In this document: piece after piece, positions 1 through 7,773 of the stretch
Numbering within the stretch: the first letter of the stretch is position 1
Layout of the letters: every line of letters begins with the position of its first letter
From: Armatimonadota bacterium
GTDB taxonomy: Bacteria > Armatimonadota > Hebobacteria > CAIYQO01
DNA: 16,667 nt
Assembly (NCBI GenBank): GCA_022708765.1
Contig: JAKIYB010000032.1
Span: 1-16,667 of the forward strand
Reading direction: 5' to 3'
The notes under the pieces: generated by a model
Told to the model about the DNA's origin: nothing
The model's input: the letters and a program-made list of their open reading frames with translations, nothing else
Databases searched by the model: none
Program-made: the position numbers and the translations under genes

Positions 1-539
1 TCGGGACCTGCCTCGACCAGCAGGCGTCCCCAAGGCGGAGCCAGTGCCGGGCCGCATGGCGCCGGGTCTGGGAGCATCGCCGGCAGTTCTTCTTTCAATT
101 GCTCAACCTGCTGACGGGCCAGGCGCCGGGTGATGAAGGTCGCGAGCAATATCCCCACCAGGGCCACCCCGGCGAGCATCAGCACCCAACGGAACGGGTC
201 GTATACGCGAAACCGCGCTGTTTCCTGGAGCAGGAACGCGCCATCAGCGTCGCGCGTGAGTGTTCCGGTCACCCGGTAGGTGACGCGCATGACCGGGTAG
301 CCGCGACCGGACGACCGTGGAAAGTGGACGTAGGCGATATCGCCGTAATTGTCGCGCAGCGTGAAAACGCCGTGCGTGGCGATTTCGCGGTCGGCGACGA
401 TCTGGCCGGTGGTGCCTTCCACGGTGAGCGAGTTCCCGACCGTGCCCTGGCGCAGCGCGATGGCGTCAGGCGCGCATGACGCCAGCAGCAGAGCGAGAAG
501 GATCAACAGGCATCCGGAAACCAGGCGTGTCCCGACCAT
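1..539 (-). CDS. Lipoprotein-type membrane-anchored protein, N-terminal part (runs off the window)
   Basis: Open frame from ATG at 539 to the window edge, at least 179 codons with no stop seen. Residues 1-22 form a signal peptide ending in a lipobox (Leu-Ala-Ser-Cys, Cys22). Residues about 30-112 are beta-rich with an OB-fold-like feel (a Val-Glu-Gly-Thr strand, then Phe-Thr-Leu-Arg-Asp-Asn). Residues about 117-137 form a transmembrane helix followed by Arg-Arg and a charged, then Pro-rich, stretch. The start is favoured by an AAGGAAGG-type ribosome site about ten bases upstream. It lies 14 bases after the anti-sigma-like gene, so it is probably the third gene of the sigma operon. I do not recognise a named family. 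A cell-envelope partner or target of the sigma system is plausible but is inferred from position only. Confidence 0.7.
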   Translation of the reverse strand, partial: MVGTRLVSGCLLILLALLLASCAPDAIALRQGTVGNSLTVEGTTGQIVADREIATHGVFTLRDNYGDIAYVHFPRSSGRGYPVMRVTYRVTGTLTRDADGAFLLQETARFRVYDPFRWVLMLAGVALVGILLATFITRRLARQQVEQLKEELPAMLPDPAPCGPALAPPWGRLLVEAGP

Positions 540-553
540 GATGGAGTCCTTCC

Positions 554-1111
554 TTACACTGGCATCGAAATGGGACGAATGCGCAGCAGCACCGCGGGAA
601 TCTCGAGGTTCGTCAGGCGAATCCGAGGCGAAGCGTCATCAATGGTGAGCGTGCCGTCCTGTACCGTGCCCTCCGTCAGTGCCAGTTCCTGATCGTTCCA
701 GACCAGGTAGACGATAACCGCGCCGCGTTCCGTCAGGCCGGACATGCGCACGCGCAGCGCACCCTCGGCGTCAAAAGACGCGGCGGTTGCACACTCGCGT
801 TGTTCGCGCGCCACGGTTTCCCGCACCCAGTGTTCCAGCTTTGTCAGCATCTCCCGCGGCCACTGCCCCATCATCATGCTCGTGGTTGTGGCGACCGGCA
901 TGGTCTGGCGGAATGCCTTCAGCAACTTTTCGCAGTGGGCGCATGTCCGCAAGTGGGCGCGAAGGTCGTCGGAGAGAGGGAGCAGGCCATCCGCAAGACG
1001 GCGGGCATCCTCGAATCCCAGGCAATCCACCGTACGGCCAGGCTGGGGAATGGTGTCAATTTCCTCCAGAAATGCCTCCTGGAGTAGCCGTTTCAGCGTC
1101 AGTTTGCGCAT
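554..1111 (-). CDS. Anti-sigma-factor-like protein with zinc-binding His-Cys-Cys motif
   Basis: 185 residues. A His-x3-Cys-x2-Cys motif (His53, Cys57, Cys60) follows a helical segment, as in the ZAS-type zinc finger of anti-sigma factors; Cys30 lies a little upstream. Residues 110-185 are beta-rich and end in a hydrophobic stretch. There is no transmembrane helix, so the protein should be cytosolic. The family binds and holds its cognate sigma factor, often until a redox or envelope cue. The sigma gene sits directly upstream on the same strand, 84 bases away. ATG at 1111 is chosen because AAGGAG lies nine bases before it; an in-frame GTG at 1129 would overlap that ribosome site. The role is inferred from the motif plus the sigma neighbour; the C-terminal domain is not recognised. 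Confidence 0.72.
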   Translation of the reverse strand: MRKLTLKRLLQEAFLEEIDTIPQPGRTVDCLGFEDARRLADGLLPLSDDLRAHLRTCAHCEKLLKAFRQTMPVATTTSMMMGQWPREMLTKLEHWVRETVAREQRECATAASFDAEGALRVRMSGLTERGAVIVYLVWNDQELALTEGTVQDGTLTIDDASPRIRLTNLEIPAVLLRIRPISMPV

Positions 1112-1139
1112 GGTGTCATTCTCCTTCACCGCAATATAC

Positions 1140-1182
1140 GCGCCGCCGGCGCGCGGCTGCGATGGATCTGTTCAAATCGCAG
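1140..1182. repeat. Two hairpins in the sigma/anti-sigma spacer
   Basis: One stem pairs 1157-1163 with 1176-1182 (CTGCGAT / ATCGCAG, 7 bp, 12-base loop). Next to it, 1140-1145 (CGCGCC) can pair with 1149-1154 (GGCGCG) around a three-base loop. Read on the plus strand, the first stem is followed by AAC and six T, like a rho-independent terminator, although no plus-strand gene lies to its left. On the sense (minus) strand there is no T tract after the stem. The hairpins might lower anti-sigma output relative to sigma or protect the mRNA; this is inference. Confidence 0.45.
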
Positions 1183-1195
1183 AACTTTTTTCGAG

Positions 1196-1711
1196 TCAGT
1201 CGTTTACCGTGATCTCCTGGGATCCAAGGCACGCGCGCATCTTCTTGCGCGCGCGCTCTCGCAGCGTGCGAGCCTGCGAGACGGTATATTCCGTCTGCAT
1301 TTCTATTTCTTCCCAGGTGAATTCCAGCAGGTCATGCACTAACAACACCAACCGCTCGTCAGATGGCAACTTCAGCAGGCAGGCGCGAAGAGCGGCGTTG
1401 CGAATGGTTTGCAGATCACGGTTCTCGTCAATCAGGACAGTGGCATTGGTCTCGTCATCCAGGGATATCTGCTCATCGCGGCGGCCGCGCAGGTATTCCC
1501 TGATGGCGTTGATGGTGTTTTTCGTCAACCAGGTCTTGAATGTCGCCCGCTCGGGATCATACCGGTGAATGACGCGCCACTTGCGTGCAAACACCATCAG
1601 GGCAAGGTCTTCGGCGTCATCAGAATTATTGATCGCGCGCCGGCAGAGGGTCAGGACGTATCCCCAGTATTGCCGATACAGTTCCGTGAAGCGTTTCTCA
1701 TCAATGACCAT
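1196..1711 (-). CDS. ECF-type RNA polymerase sigma factor (sigma-70 family)
   Basis: 171 residues. Region 2 covers about residues 8-78 and carries the Ala-Glu-Asp-Leu-Ala helix used for core binding and -10 recognition. Region 4 covers about 105-160, with a helix-turn-helix around Phe-Thr-Trp-Glu-Glu-Ile and the Arg-rich helix that follows. Regions 1 and 3 are absent, as expected for an ECF-size factor. It would direct RNA polymerase to a small regulon. ATG at 1711 is preferred: GAGAGGAAG lies 7-10 bases upstream and it opens directly on the region 2 helix. In-frame ATGs at 1735 and 1747 would add a tail of no evident function. It is followed by the zinc anti-sigma-like gene, the usual pairing. 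Which ECF group it belongs to cannot be told by eye. Confidence 0.85.
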   Translation of the reverse strand: MVIDEKRFTELYRQYWGYVLTLCRRAINNSDDAEDLALMVFARKWRVIHRYDPERATFKTWLTKNTINAIREYLRGRRDEQISLDDETNATVLIDENRDLQTIRNAALRACLLKLPSDERLVLLVHDLLEFTWEEIEMQTEYTVSQARTLRERARKKMRACLGSQEITVND

Positions 1712-2012
1712 GACGTTGCTTCCTCTCGTTTCCATCTGTTTCGCCACGTGGGTGATGGCTGAGCCGCCGAATAGTTCTTTAGAGAGGGAAGGCCATCCCT
1801 CCGGTGAACAGGCGACTGTCTATTGCTTCGCCGGGAGGCAGAGAAATCCTTTGCATTTTTTCTCTGAAATCCGGAAGGAGATACATGCACGCGGCGGAAT
1901 ATCGAGAATAACCGCCCCCGAGCGTTCCCCGGACGCCTGCGCGGGCATGGACACGTCTCACCGTGCTGGCGGTGACCGGGTTGGCGGAATGTGAGACAAC
2001 ACGAGGTGAAGC
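1712..2012. other. Divergent intergenic region between sigma factor and clp gene
   Basis: About 300 bases. Three small structures are visible: a 6-bp hairpin, 1784-1789 with 1796-1801 (GAGGGA / TCCCTC); a strong ribosome site with a short open frame at 1875-1911; and a 7-bp inverted repeat, 1955-1961 with 1991-1997 (GTCTCAC / GTGAGAC), just before the clp ribosome site. I could not find a convincing sigma-70 promoter for either gene. No CIRCE element and no CtsR heptamer repeat is present. An ECF-type promoter could be here, but I cannot assign one. Confidence 0.5.
1875..1911 (+). other. Possible 8-codon leader peptide ahead of the clp gene
   Basis: AAGGAG at 1875-1880 is followed four bases later by ATG at 1885 and a short frame, Met-His-Ala-Ala-Glu-Tyr-Arg-Glu, with TAA at 1909-1911. 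The ribosome site is better than that of the clp gene 100 bases downstream. The peptide's Ala-Glu-Tyr also resembles the Met-Ala-Glu-Tyr start of Clp, so it may be a vestigial duplicated start or chance. There is no codon run that would point to attenuation. Confidence 0.25.
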
Positions 2013-4532
2013 ATGGCGGAGTATACCGTTGGCGCATTGTTATGCTGGCATGTGGCGGCGCTGGAGGCCCGGGCAGCGGAACACGGGACGATTAAACCCA
2101 CCCACCTGTTCATCGGCTTGTGCGCGGCGTGCGAGATGTCGTTCGAGGACATCATGACGGCGGTGGGGGAAGGCGCTTCCCTGGATCAGGTGCCCGCCGT
2201 GCAGACACAATTAGAAGAGTTGCGCCGCGTCTTCCTGAAAGCCGGCGTGGACGTGAAGGCCACCCGTCGCCGCCTGCGCGAGGTGATGGGCAAAGAAGGC
2301 ATGGTGCCGCCGGATGGCGTGATGCACCGCGATGAGAAAACGAAGGGATTCTTCGCCCGGGGTGAAGCGATTGCCGTCGGCACGGATGGAAAAATCCTGC
2401 GCCCGGTGCACCTCCTCTGGGCGCTCTGTGAAGACACTGAACAACCGTGGAACGCGGTGATGAGCGAACTGGGCGCCTCGCATGCGGAGCTGCTGGAAAC
2501 CGCCGAGATGGCAGGACGCTCCGCAACACCGGCTGACATCCCTGTGGATGTGCCGGCCGGCAGCGCCCATGAACCGCTGGGCGGGAAAACACGCCGCGAC
2601 AGCAAAACCCCGTTGCTGGATCGCTTCGGGCGCGATATCACCGCGCTTGCTCGCGACGGTAAGCTCACCCCGACCATTGGCCGGAAGACGGAGATCCTCC
2701 GCCTCGGGCAGGTGCTGCTGCAGCGCCTTATGCGCAATGCCATCCTCGTTGGTGATGCCGGGGTAGGGAAGACCTGCATCGTCGAAGGTCTCGCGCAGCG
2801 TCTGGCGGGCGATGATGTCACTTACGAACCACTCAAGAACAAGCGCATCATCGAAATCTCCGCCGCCAGCCTGGTGATGGGCACGAAGTATCGTGGCGAA
2901 TTCGAGGAGCGTCTCCAGGGGATCATCGCCGAGGTGACCGCCGACCCGAACATTATCCTCTTTATTGATGAGTTCCATACGTTGATGGGGGCGGGCGCCG
3001 CGGGCGATGGCAACATGGATGCCGCCGATATCCTGAAACCGGTGCTCTCGCGCGGTGACATTCAGTGCATCGGCGCCACCACAACGCGGGAGTATCGCCG
3101 TTATATTGAAAAGGATACCGCGTTCCAGAGCCGCTTTGAAGTCGTGTGGGTGGAAGAACCGATACACGACGATGCCATTGAAATCCTGCGCGGCTGGCGC
3201 GAAACAATCGAGGCGCACTACAGCTTGAAAATCAGCGATGAGGCGCTGGAAGCCGCGGTGAGAATGTCGGTACGCTACCTGACCGATCAACGGCTTCCGC
3301 GGAAAGCGATGAACCTGATTGATCGGGCGTGTTCACGCGCCATCCTTGATACGTTCAGCGCCGCGGGGGCATCCGCCATGATTGGCCGGCTGCAGATCGC
3401 GCGTGTCGTCGCAAATGAGACCGGTATCCCAATAGAACAGATTATTGGCGAAACAGATCATGAAGGCGGTGGCGAGCAGCGCCTGCTGCAGATGGAAGCG
3501 GTGCTGCATCAGCGCGTGAAAGGGCAGGATGAGGCGGTGACGGCGGTGTCGGAAGCGATTCGCACCGCCCGCGCTGGGCTGAAGGATCCCAATCGTCCAC
3601 TGGGCGTCTTCCTGTTTCTTGGTCCTACCGGCACCGGAAAAACCGAGTTGGCAAAGGCGCTCGCCGAGTTCCTCTTTGGTTCGGAAGATCGCATTGTCCG
3701 GTTGGATATGTCGGAGTTCGCCGAGCGGCACACCACCGCGCGGCTTATCGGCTCGCCCCCAGGCTACGTCGGCTATGATGAGGAAGGCCAGCTCACCGGC
3801 CCCATCCGCACGCATCCTTATTCCGTCGTGCTGCTGGATGAGATCGAGAAAGCCAGCCCGGAGGTGCATCAGCTTTTCCTGCAGGTCTTCGATGATGGCC
3901 GACTTACCGATGCGAAAGGAAATCCGGTGTCCTTCCGCGAGGCGATCATTATTATGACCAGCAACCTGGGCGTCAGCATTCCGCGCGGCATCGGTTTTGA
4001 CACTGGCGATACCGGCGCCGACATGGCTGCCCTGCGCGAACGCACGCTGGAAGAGGTGCGCAAAGTGCTGCGGCCTGAACTGCGCAATCGCATTCAACGC
4101 ACGGTCGTCTTTGATCCGCTTACCCGTCCGGTCATCCGCGAGATCATTGATAAGATCGTCGGCAATGTCATGGCACGCATTGCACATCGCGGCATTACCA
4201 TGACGCTGGATGATAGCGCGTATGAGTTACTCATGCAGGAGGGATTCGACGAAAGCTACGGCGCGCGCTGCAAGCGGAAGAGGAACAACTCGGGACGATC
4301 GTCCAGTCGCGCAAGGTCGTTGGCATACTGCCACCACTCGATCTCCGTGTCGCGTGACGCCAATGCGAGTACAGGTAGATGCGGATGTGTCTGCTTCAGC
4401 GTTTCGGCCAGTGATTCCCAGGTGGCGCGTGGCCAGTCAAGGTCCGCCAGCACCGCGCGTAACGGCAGCGTCTGCGCCTGGTTGATGAGCTCCGGCAGCG
4501 AACGTGCGACGACTACCACCATGGGCGGCTGA
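2013..4532 (+). pseudogene. ClpA/ClpC-type AAA+ unfoldase, C-terminus lost and replaced by antisense readthrough
   Basis: A two-module Hsp100 ATPase that would unfold substrates for ClpP. A divergent double Clp N-domain spans about residues 1-165 (repeat cores Ile-Lys-Pro-Thr-His-Leu and Leu-Arg-Pro-Val-His-Leu). D1 has Walker A GDAGVGKT (247-254), Walker B ILFIDEF (315-321) and an arginine-finger region near Arg374. D2 has GPTGTGKT (537-544) and VVLLDEIE (605-612). Ile-Gly-Phe at 660-662 sits where ClpA/ClpC/ClpX carry the ClpP-docking loop. The M-domain coiled coil of ClpB/ClpC appears missing between D1 and D2. Homology ends at Tyr-Gly-Ala-Arg (749-752, base 4268). Family members continue with Pro-Leu-Arg-Arg and about 50 more residues of the D2 small domain. 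Here codons 753-839 are antisense to a receiver gene and are Ser/Arg/Thr-rich. GAGGTG four bases before ATG supports the start. It is probably a broken gene or a join artefact; residues 1-752 are sound. Confidence 0.8.
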
Positions 4533-4603
4533 GCCAGGCGCAGTCGCTCTTGCACGGCGGTGAGATAGACTGTGTCTTGTGCAAGGTAACTGATTACGTA
4601 CAT
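4256..4603 (-). CDS. Divergent response-regulator receiver-like protein, probably truncated at its C-terminus
   Basis: 115 residues with an alternating helix/strand receiver pattern. Asp54 in Val-Leu-Ala-Asp-Leu-Asp-Trp-Pro fits the phosphoacceptor site. Leu-Pro-Val-Leu-Ala-Leu-Ala-Ser (77-83) fits strand 4 with its Ser/Thr. The N-terminal acidic pair and the strand 5 Lys are not evident, so phosphorylation may be altered. The ATG overlaps the end of the histidine kinase gene by ten bases, with GAGG four bases upstream, so translation is coupled and the kinase is the likely partner. The last helix (about 104-114) is cut by Pro and a stop within a dozen bases of where Clp homology ends. An output domain or the end of the receiver may therefore be missing. 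Real as a receiver fragment; its function as it stands is doubtful. Confidence 0.6.
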   Translation of the reverse strand: MYVISYLAQDTVYLTAVQERLRLAQPPMVVVVARSLPELINQAQTLPLRAVLADLDWPRATWESLAETLKQTHPHLPVLALASRDTEIEWWQYANDLARLDDRPELFLFRLQRAP

Positions 4604-7029
4604 ACCGCCTCAGTTTCTGCCTCTGTTGAGGCTGGCAGCAGCAGCGTCATAGCGAGGCCGCCTTCCGGAGGGCATTCGGCGCGCAGTTCGCCGCCGTGGG
4701 CTTTCACGAACTGGTAGGTGAGAGCCAACCCCAGGCCGTGCCCGCCGGTCTTCGTCGTGTAGAGCGGCTCGAAGATGCGCCCGACCAGTTCCGGCGCCAC
4801 CCCCGGCCCGCTGTCCTGAATGCGCACCCTCACCGTGCGCGCGTCTCCCCCGAGCGTCACCCACAGCTCCCCGCCGTCCGGCATCGCCTGCACCGCGTTC
4901 GTCAACACGTTGAGCAACGCCTGGTAGAGCTGCCCGGCGTCCCCCACCAGCGGCGGCAGCCCCCCCGCCGTAGTACGGTGCACGCGGATGCCCACCCGCG
5001 CGCACTCGGGGGCAAGCAGCCCGAGCAACTGCGTCACCACCGCGTCGAGGTCCACCGGTGCCCGGTCCGCAGTGGGGTTGCGCACCAGGTCGAGGAGCTG
5101 ACCCACCAGCCGGGTGATGCGCTCCACCTCCCGCACCACCGTCTGGGAAAACGCCTCGCGGAACTCCGCGTCGTCGTACTGGGTGGGCAGGAGATGCGCG
5201 AAGGTCTGAATGGGCACCAGCGGATTCTTGATCTCGTGGGCCAGCGAGGCGGCCATCGCCCCCATCGAGGAGAAACGCTCAGCCTGCAGCTTTTCCCGCT
5301 CGAGGGCGCGCAGCTCGGAGAGGTCGCGCACCACGAGCAGATAACAGGGGGCGGTCTCCCAGCGCCGCCAGAAGGGGGTGACGGTCACCAGCACCGGCAC
5401 CACCGCCCCGGCGCGGGCGCGCAGCGTGGTCTCCAGGGTGGCGGCGCCGCTGGCCGGGGTGGGGAGGGCGCCGAGGCCGAGGGCGTCGAGCGGCCCGCCG
5501 AGGGCGTCGGCCACCGGCACGCCGGTGATGGCGGCGGCGGCGGGATTGCAGGTGAGCACGCGCCCCTGGGGGTCCACCGCGAGCACGCCGTCCTGCATGG
5601 TGTTGAGCAGGCGTTCGTGGTACTCGTTGAGGAGCACCATCTCGTCGAAGTGGCGGGCGTTGATCAGCGCGATGGCGGCCTGCTTGCCGAGGATGCGCAA
5701 CAGGCCGAGGTCGTCGGCGGTGTAGACGTCGCCGGAGAGCTTTTCCCCCAGCAGCACCAGGCCGCACACCTGCGGGCCGGCCAGGAGCGGGATGGCGACG
5801 TCGGCGCGCCAGCCTTTGAGATGGGTGCCGTAGGCGTGAGCGGGGGCGGGCTGGCGCAGCAGTTCATCGGCCACCAGCACCTCGTCGGTGACGGTGATGT
5901 AGCGCAGCACCGGGTCGGTCGGGATAATCGCCCCCGGCGCTTCCGGCCAGAACCCCGTGAGCGAAATCTGGGTGAGTTCCTCGCTGTTGTCGGGCAGATA
6001 GACGGCGATGGTGCGCGGGCGAAGCGTGCGCGCCAGTGCGGAGACCAGCGTTTCGACTAACAACTCGCGTTCGTGCGCCGAGGCGAGCGCGCTGCCCGCT
6101 TCCCGCAGTGCGTGACGATAATCATAAACGCTTTTGAAGAAGCGATGGTCCACCAGTTGTTGCACGTAACGCCGCAGTGGTTGGAACGCCAATGCGATAA
6201 TGAAAGCGATGATGAAGCTGCCGGTGCGCGAGGGCAGCGTGAAGTGCGCCTGCATGAAGGTATCCAGCACGGGCACGAGCAGGGCAAAAAGAAGCGAGAG
6301 TGTGCCAATGGTCACCGAATAGACAATGCCCGCGCGCAACACAATGCGGATGTCCATCAGGCGATAACGCACGATGGCATACGTGGTGGTGGTGGTGATG
6401 AAGAGCGATGCCAGCGGTCCATAAAAAGAGTAGCGCGTGGACTGGCTTATCGCGGGCAGTATCAGGTTGATGAATGACCCGATGATGAATAAGCCGACGA
6501 AACCGAGCAGGATATAGCGCACCTGCAGGCGATCCATGCCGCGCAGGGTTTTCGTCTTATAAAACAGGTGTATGGCGCCGGCGAGTGTCCACCCCTGGAT
6601 CCACGCGGTGAATGGGAGAACCAGCGGACCGGAAGTGGCCTTCACCCAACCATCCATAAAGGTAATGCCGTCCGGAATAATCCACGGTGTCCAGCAAAGG
6701 AAGAACCAGGGAAGGCTCAACACGATCATCACCCGTGCGGCGGTGAGGAAGCGCGGCGAGGTTTGTGGGAACTCGGCGCAGAAAAGCATCCAACTCGAAC
6801 AGAAGAAGATTGCGCAGAAGAAGGTGGCGCGTACCAGCCACAGCGTGGTTGCCTCGCCGAAAGCGGGCTGCATAAAGACGATACATGCCTGCCAGGCGGC
6901 GTTGCCCAATATATACCAGGAGAAATTACGTCCCACCTGGTTGGCGTGCGTCTTCCAGAGAATCAGCCCGACCAACACCAGGTTATAGAGGACCGCGGTG
7001 GCCAGAATCAGTTGTACGGGTGAAAACAT
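4594..7029 (-). CDS. Membrane sensor histidine kinase: multi-TM N-terminus, GAF, PAS, HisKA, HATPase
   Basis: 811 residues. About nine hydrophobic segments fall within residues 4-284, the first part like the 7TM N-terminal sensor module of histidine kinases. A GAF-like domain follows (about 315-460), then PAS (about 465-575), then the dimerisation/phosphoacceptor box Ser-Leu-Ala-His-Glu-Ile-Lys-Asn-Pro (His598). The ATPase domain has its N box near Asn707/Asn711, the G1 box DSGPG (739-743) and the G2 box GHGLGLA (763-769). All catalytic boxes are intact, so it should autophosphorylate His598 and pass phosphate to a receiver, probably the downstream overlapping gene. It begins six bases after the methyltransferase stop, with GAGGAG in the last codons of that gene as its ribosome site. 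What it senses is unknown; the membrane-embedded N-terminus fits a lipophilic or membrane cue. Bases about 4700-5900 look more GC-saturated than the membrane part. Confidence 0.9.
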   Translation of the reverse strand: MFSPVQLILATAVLYNLVLVGLILWKTHANQVGRNFSWYILGNAAWQACIVFMQPAFGEATTLWLVRATFFCAIFFCSSWMLFCAEFPQTSPRFLTAARVMIVLSLPWFFLCWTPWIIPDGITFMDGWVKATSGPLVLPFTAWIQGWTLAGAIHLFYKTKTLRGMDRLQVRYILLGFVGLFIIGSFINLILPAISQSTRYSFYGPLASLFITTTTTYAIVRYRLMDIRIVLRAGIVYSVTIGTLSLLFALLVPVLDTFMQAHFTLPSRTGSFIIAFIIALAFQPLRRYVQQLVDHRFFKSVYDYRHALREAGSALASAHERELLVETLVSALARTLRPRTIAVYLPDNSEELTQISLTGFWPEAPGAIIPTDPVLRYITVTDEVLVADELLRQPAPAHAYGTHLKGWRADVAIPLLAGPQVCGLVLLGEKLSGDVYTADDLGLLRILGKQAAIALINARHFDEMVLLNEYHERLLNTMQDGVLAVDPQGRVLTCNPAAAAITGVPVADALGGPLDALGLGALPTPASGAATLETTLRARAGAVVPVLVTVTPFWRRWETAPCYLLVVRDLSELRALEREKLQAERFSSMGAMAASLAHEIKNPLVPIQTFAHLLPTQYDDAEFREAFSQTVVREVERITRLVGQLLDLVRNPTADRAPVDLDAVVTQLLGLLAPECARVGIRVHRTTAGGLPPLVGDAGQLYQALLNVLTNAVQAMPDGGELWVTLGGDARTVRVRIQDSGPGVAPELVGRIFEPLYTTKTGGHGLGLALTYQFVKAHGGELRAECPPEGGLAMTLLLPASTEAETEAVCT

Positions 7030-7035
7030 AGCCCG

Positions 7036-7773
7036 TCAACGCTCCTCGACTCGGCGTATCGCCTGCAGCAGCCAGCATTGCTCCGCATAGGCCGGCGCAA
7101 CCCGCATGACCGTGAAACCGAGTGTGTCCAACAGCGACGTAATTTCCTCAATCGGATAGAAGTAGTAGGCGCCGGTCTCCATCCGGCGCTGAATGCGACG
7201 GTTAATCGCCGCGACCGCCAGCAGGCGCGGCAATGCTCCCAGCGTGCGCAGCCAGCCGTCCAGACGCTGGCGTCCAGTCAGCGCGCTCAGCATGGTGAAG
7301 TGCGCGCGCGTGACCAGCTTTGGATCTGACCCAGGCGGGCGGTCACACAATATAAAACGGCCGCCCGGACGCACCACCCGGCTGATCTCCGCCAGCGCCG
7401 CCTGCCGATCCGGCAGCGCGTAAAGCACGTTGCACATCACCGCCGCGTCGAAAGCATCATCCGAGAAGGGCAGTCGTTGGCACAGGTCGCCCTGATGATG
7501 ATGTGTGTTCGCGTAACCAGCACACTTGGCGCGTGCCCGCGCCAGCATCGAAGCCGAGAAGTCCAGGGCTTCAATCTCCAGTCCGTTTACGCGCCGCAGC
7601 GCCCGCATCTCCAGATTGCCGGTGCCGCAGCCGGCAATGAACAGCCGCTCGCTGGACATGGGCGCCAGCGCGGTCAGTACCGCCTCTTGTAACTCGTCAT
7701 ACGGCAACAATGCGTTGAGCGCGTCATAGCCCAGTGCCGCATACCAGTCCCAGAGCGCGGAGGCCATGCTCAT
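7036..7773 (-). CDS. Class I SAM-dependent methyltransferase (Methyltransf_11-like)
   Basis: 245 residues, a normal length for this fold. Motif I is Leu-Phe-Ile-Ala-Gly-Cys-Gly-Thr-Gly-Asn (44-53). The acidic ribose-binding position is Asp71 in Ala-Leu-Asp-Phe-Ser. Gly-Asp-Leu (95-97) and the Leu-Pro-Phe-Ser-Asp stretch after it fit the adenine-binding region, and Val-Val-Arg-Pro-Gly-Gly-Arg-Phe (133-140) is the post-III loop. The C-terminal third (about 150-245) carries an Arg-rich helix and an aromatic segment that may cap the substrate. Its ATG overlaps the ketosynthase-like stop as ATGA, and GGAGG lies ten bases upstream, so the two are co-translated. The substrate is unknown. Ubiquinone/menaquinone or sterol-type methylation resembles this fold, but context suggests it acts on the ketosynthase product. 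Confidence 0.85.
   Translation of the reverse strand: MSMASALWDWYAALGYDALNALLPYDELQEAVLTALAPMSSERLFIAGCGTGNLEMRALRRVNGLEIEALDFSASMLARARAKCAGYANTHHHQGDLCQRLPFSDDAFDAAVMCNVLYALPDRQAALAEISRVVRPGGRFILCDRPPGSDPKLVTRAHFTMLSALTGRQRLDGWLRTLGALPRLLAVAAINRRIQRRMETGAYYFYPIEEITSLLDTLGFTVMRVAPAYAEQCWLLQAIRRVEER

Noticed and set aside
1112..1129. GTG start at 1129 for the anti-sigma-like gene
   Set aside because: The GTG is fused to the AAGGAG site that serves the ATG at 1111.
1955..1997. Inverted GTCTCAC / GTGAGAC before clp as a CIRCE or heat-shock operator
   Set aside because: The sequence does not match CIRCE or CtsR sites and the spacing is long; it is kept only as a small structure.
2211..3290. 359-codon minus-strand open frame opposite clp
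   Set aside because: It is a shadow of the Clp N-domain and D1, with no recognisable domain.
4696..6060. 454-codon plus-strand open frame, rich in Gly, His, Arg and Glu
   Set aside because: It is the mirror of the histidine kinase GAF-to-ATPase region and has no domain of its own or ribosome site.
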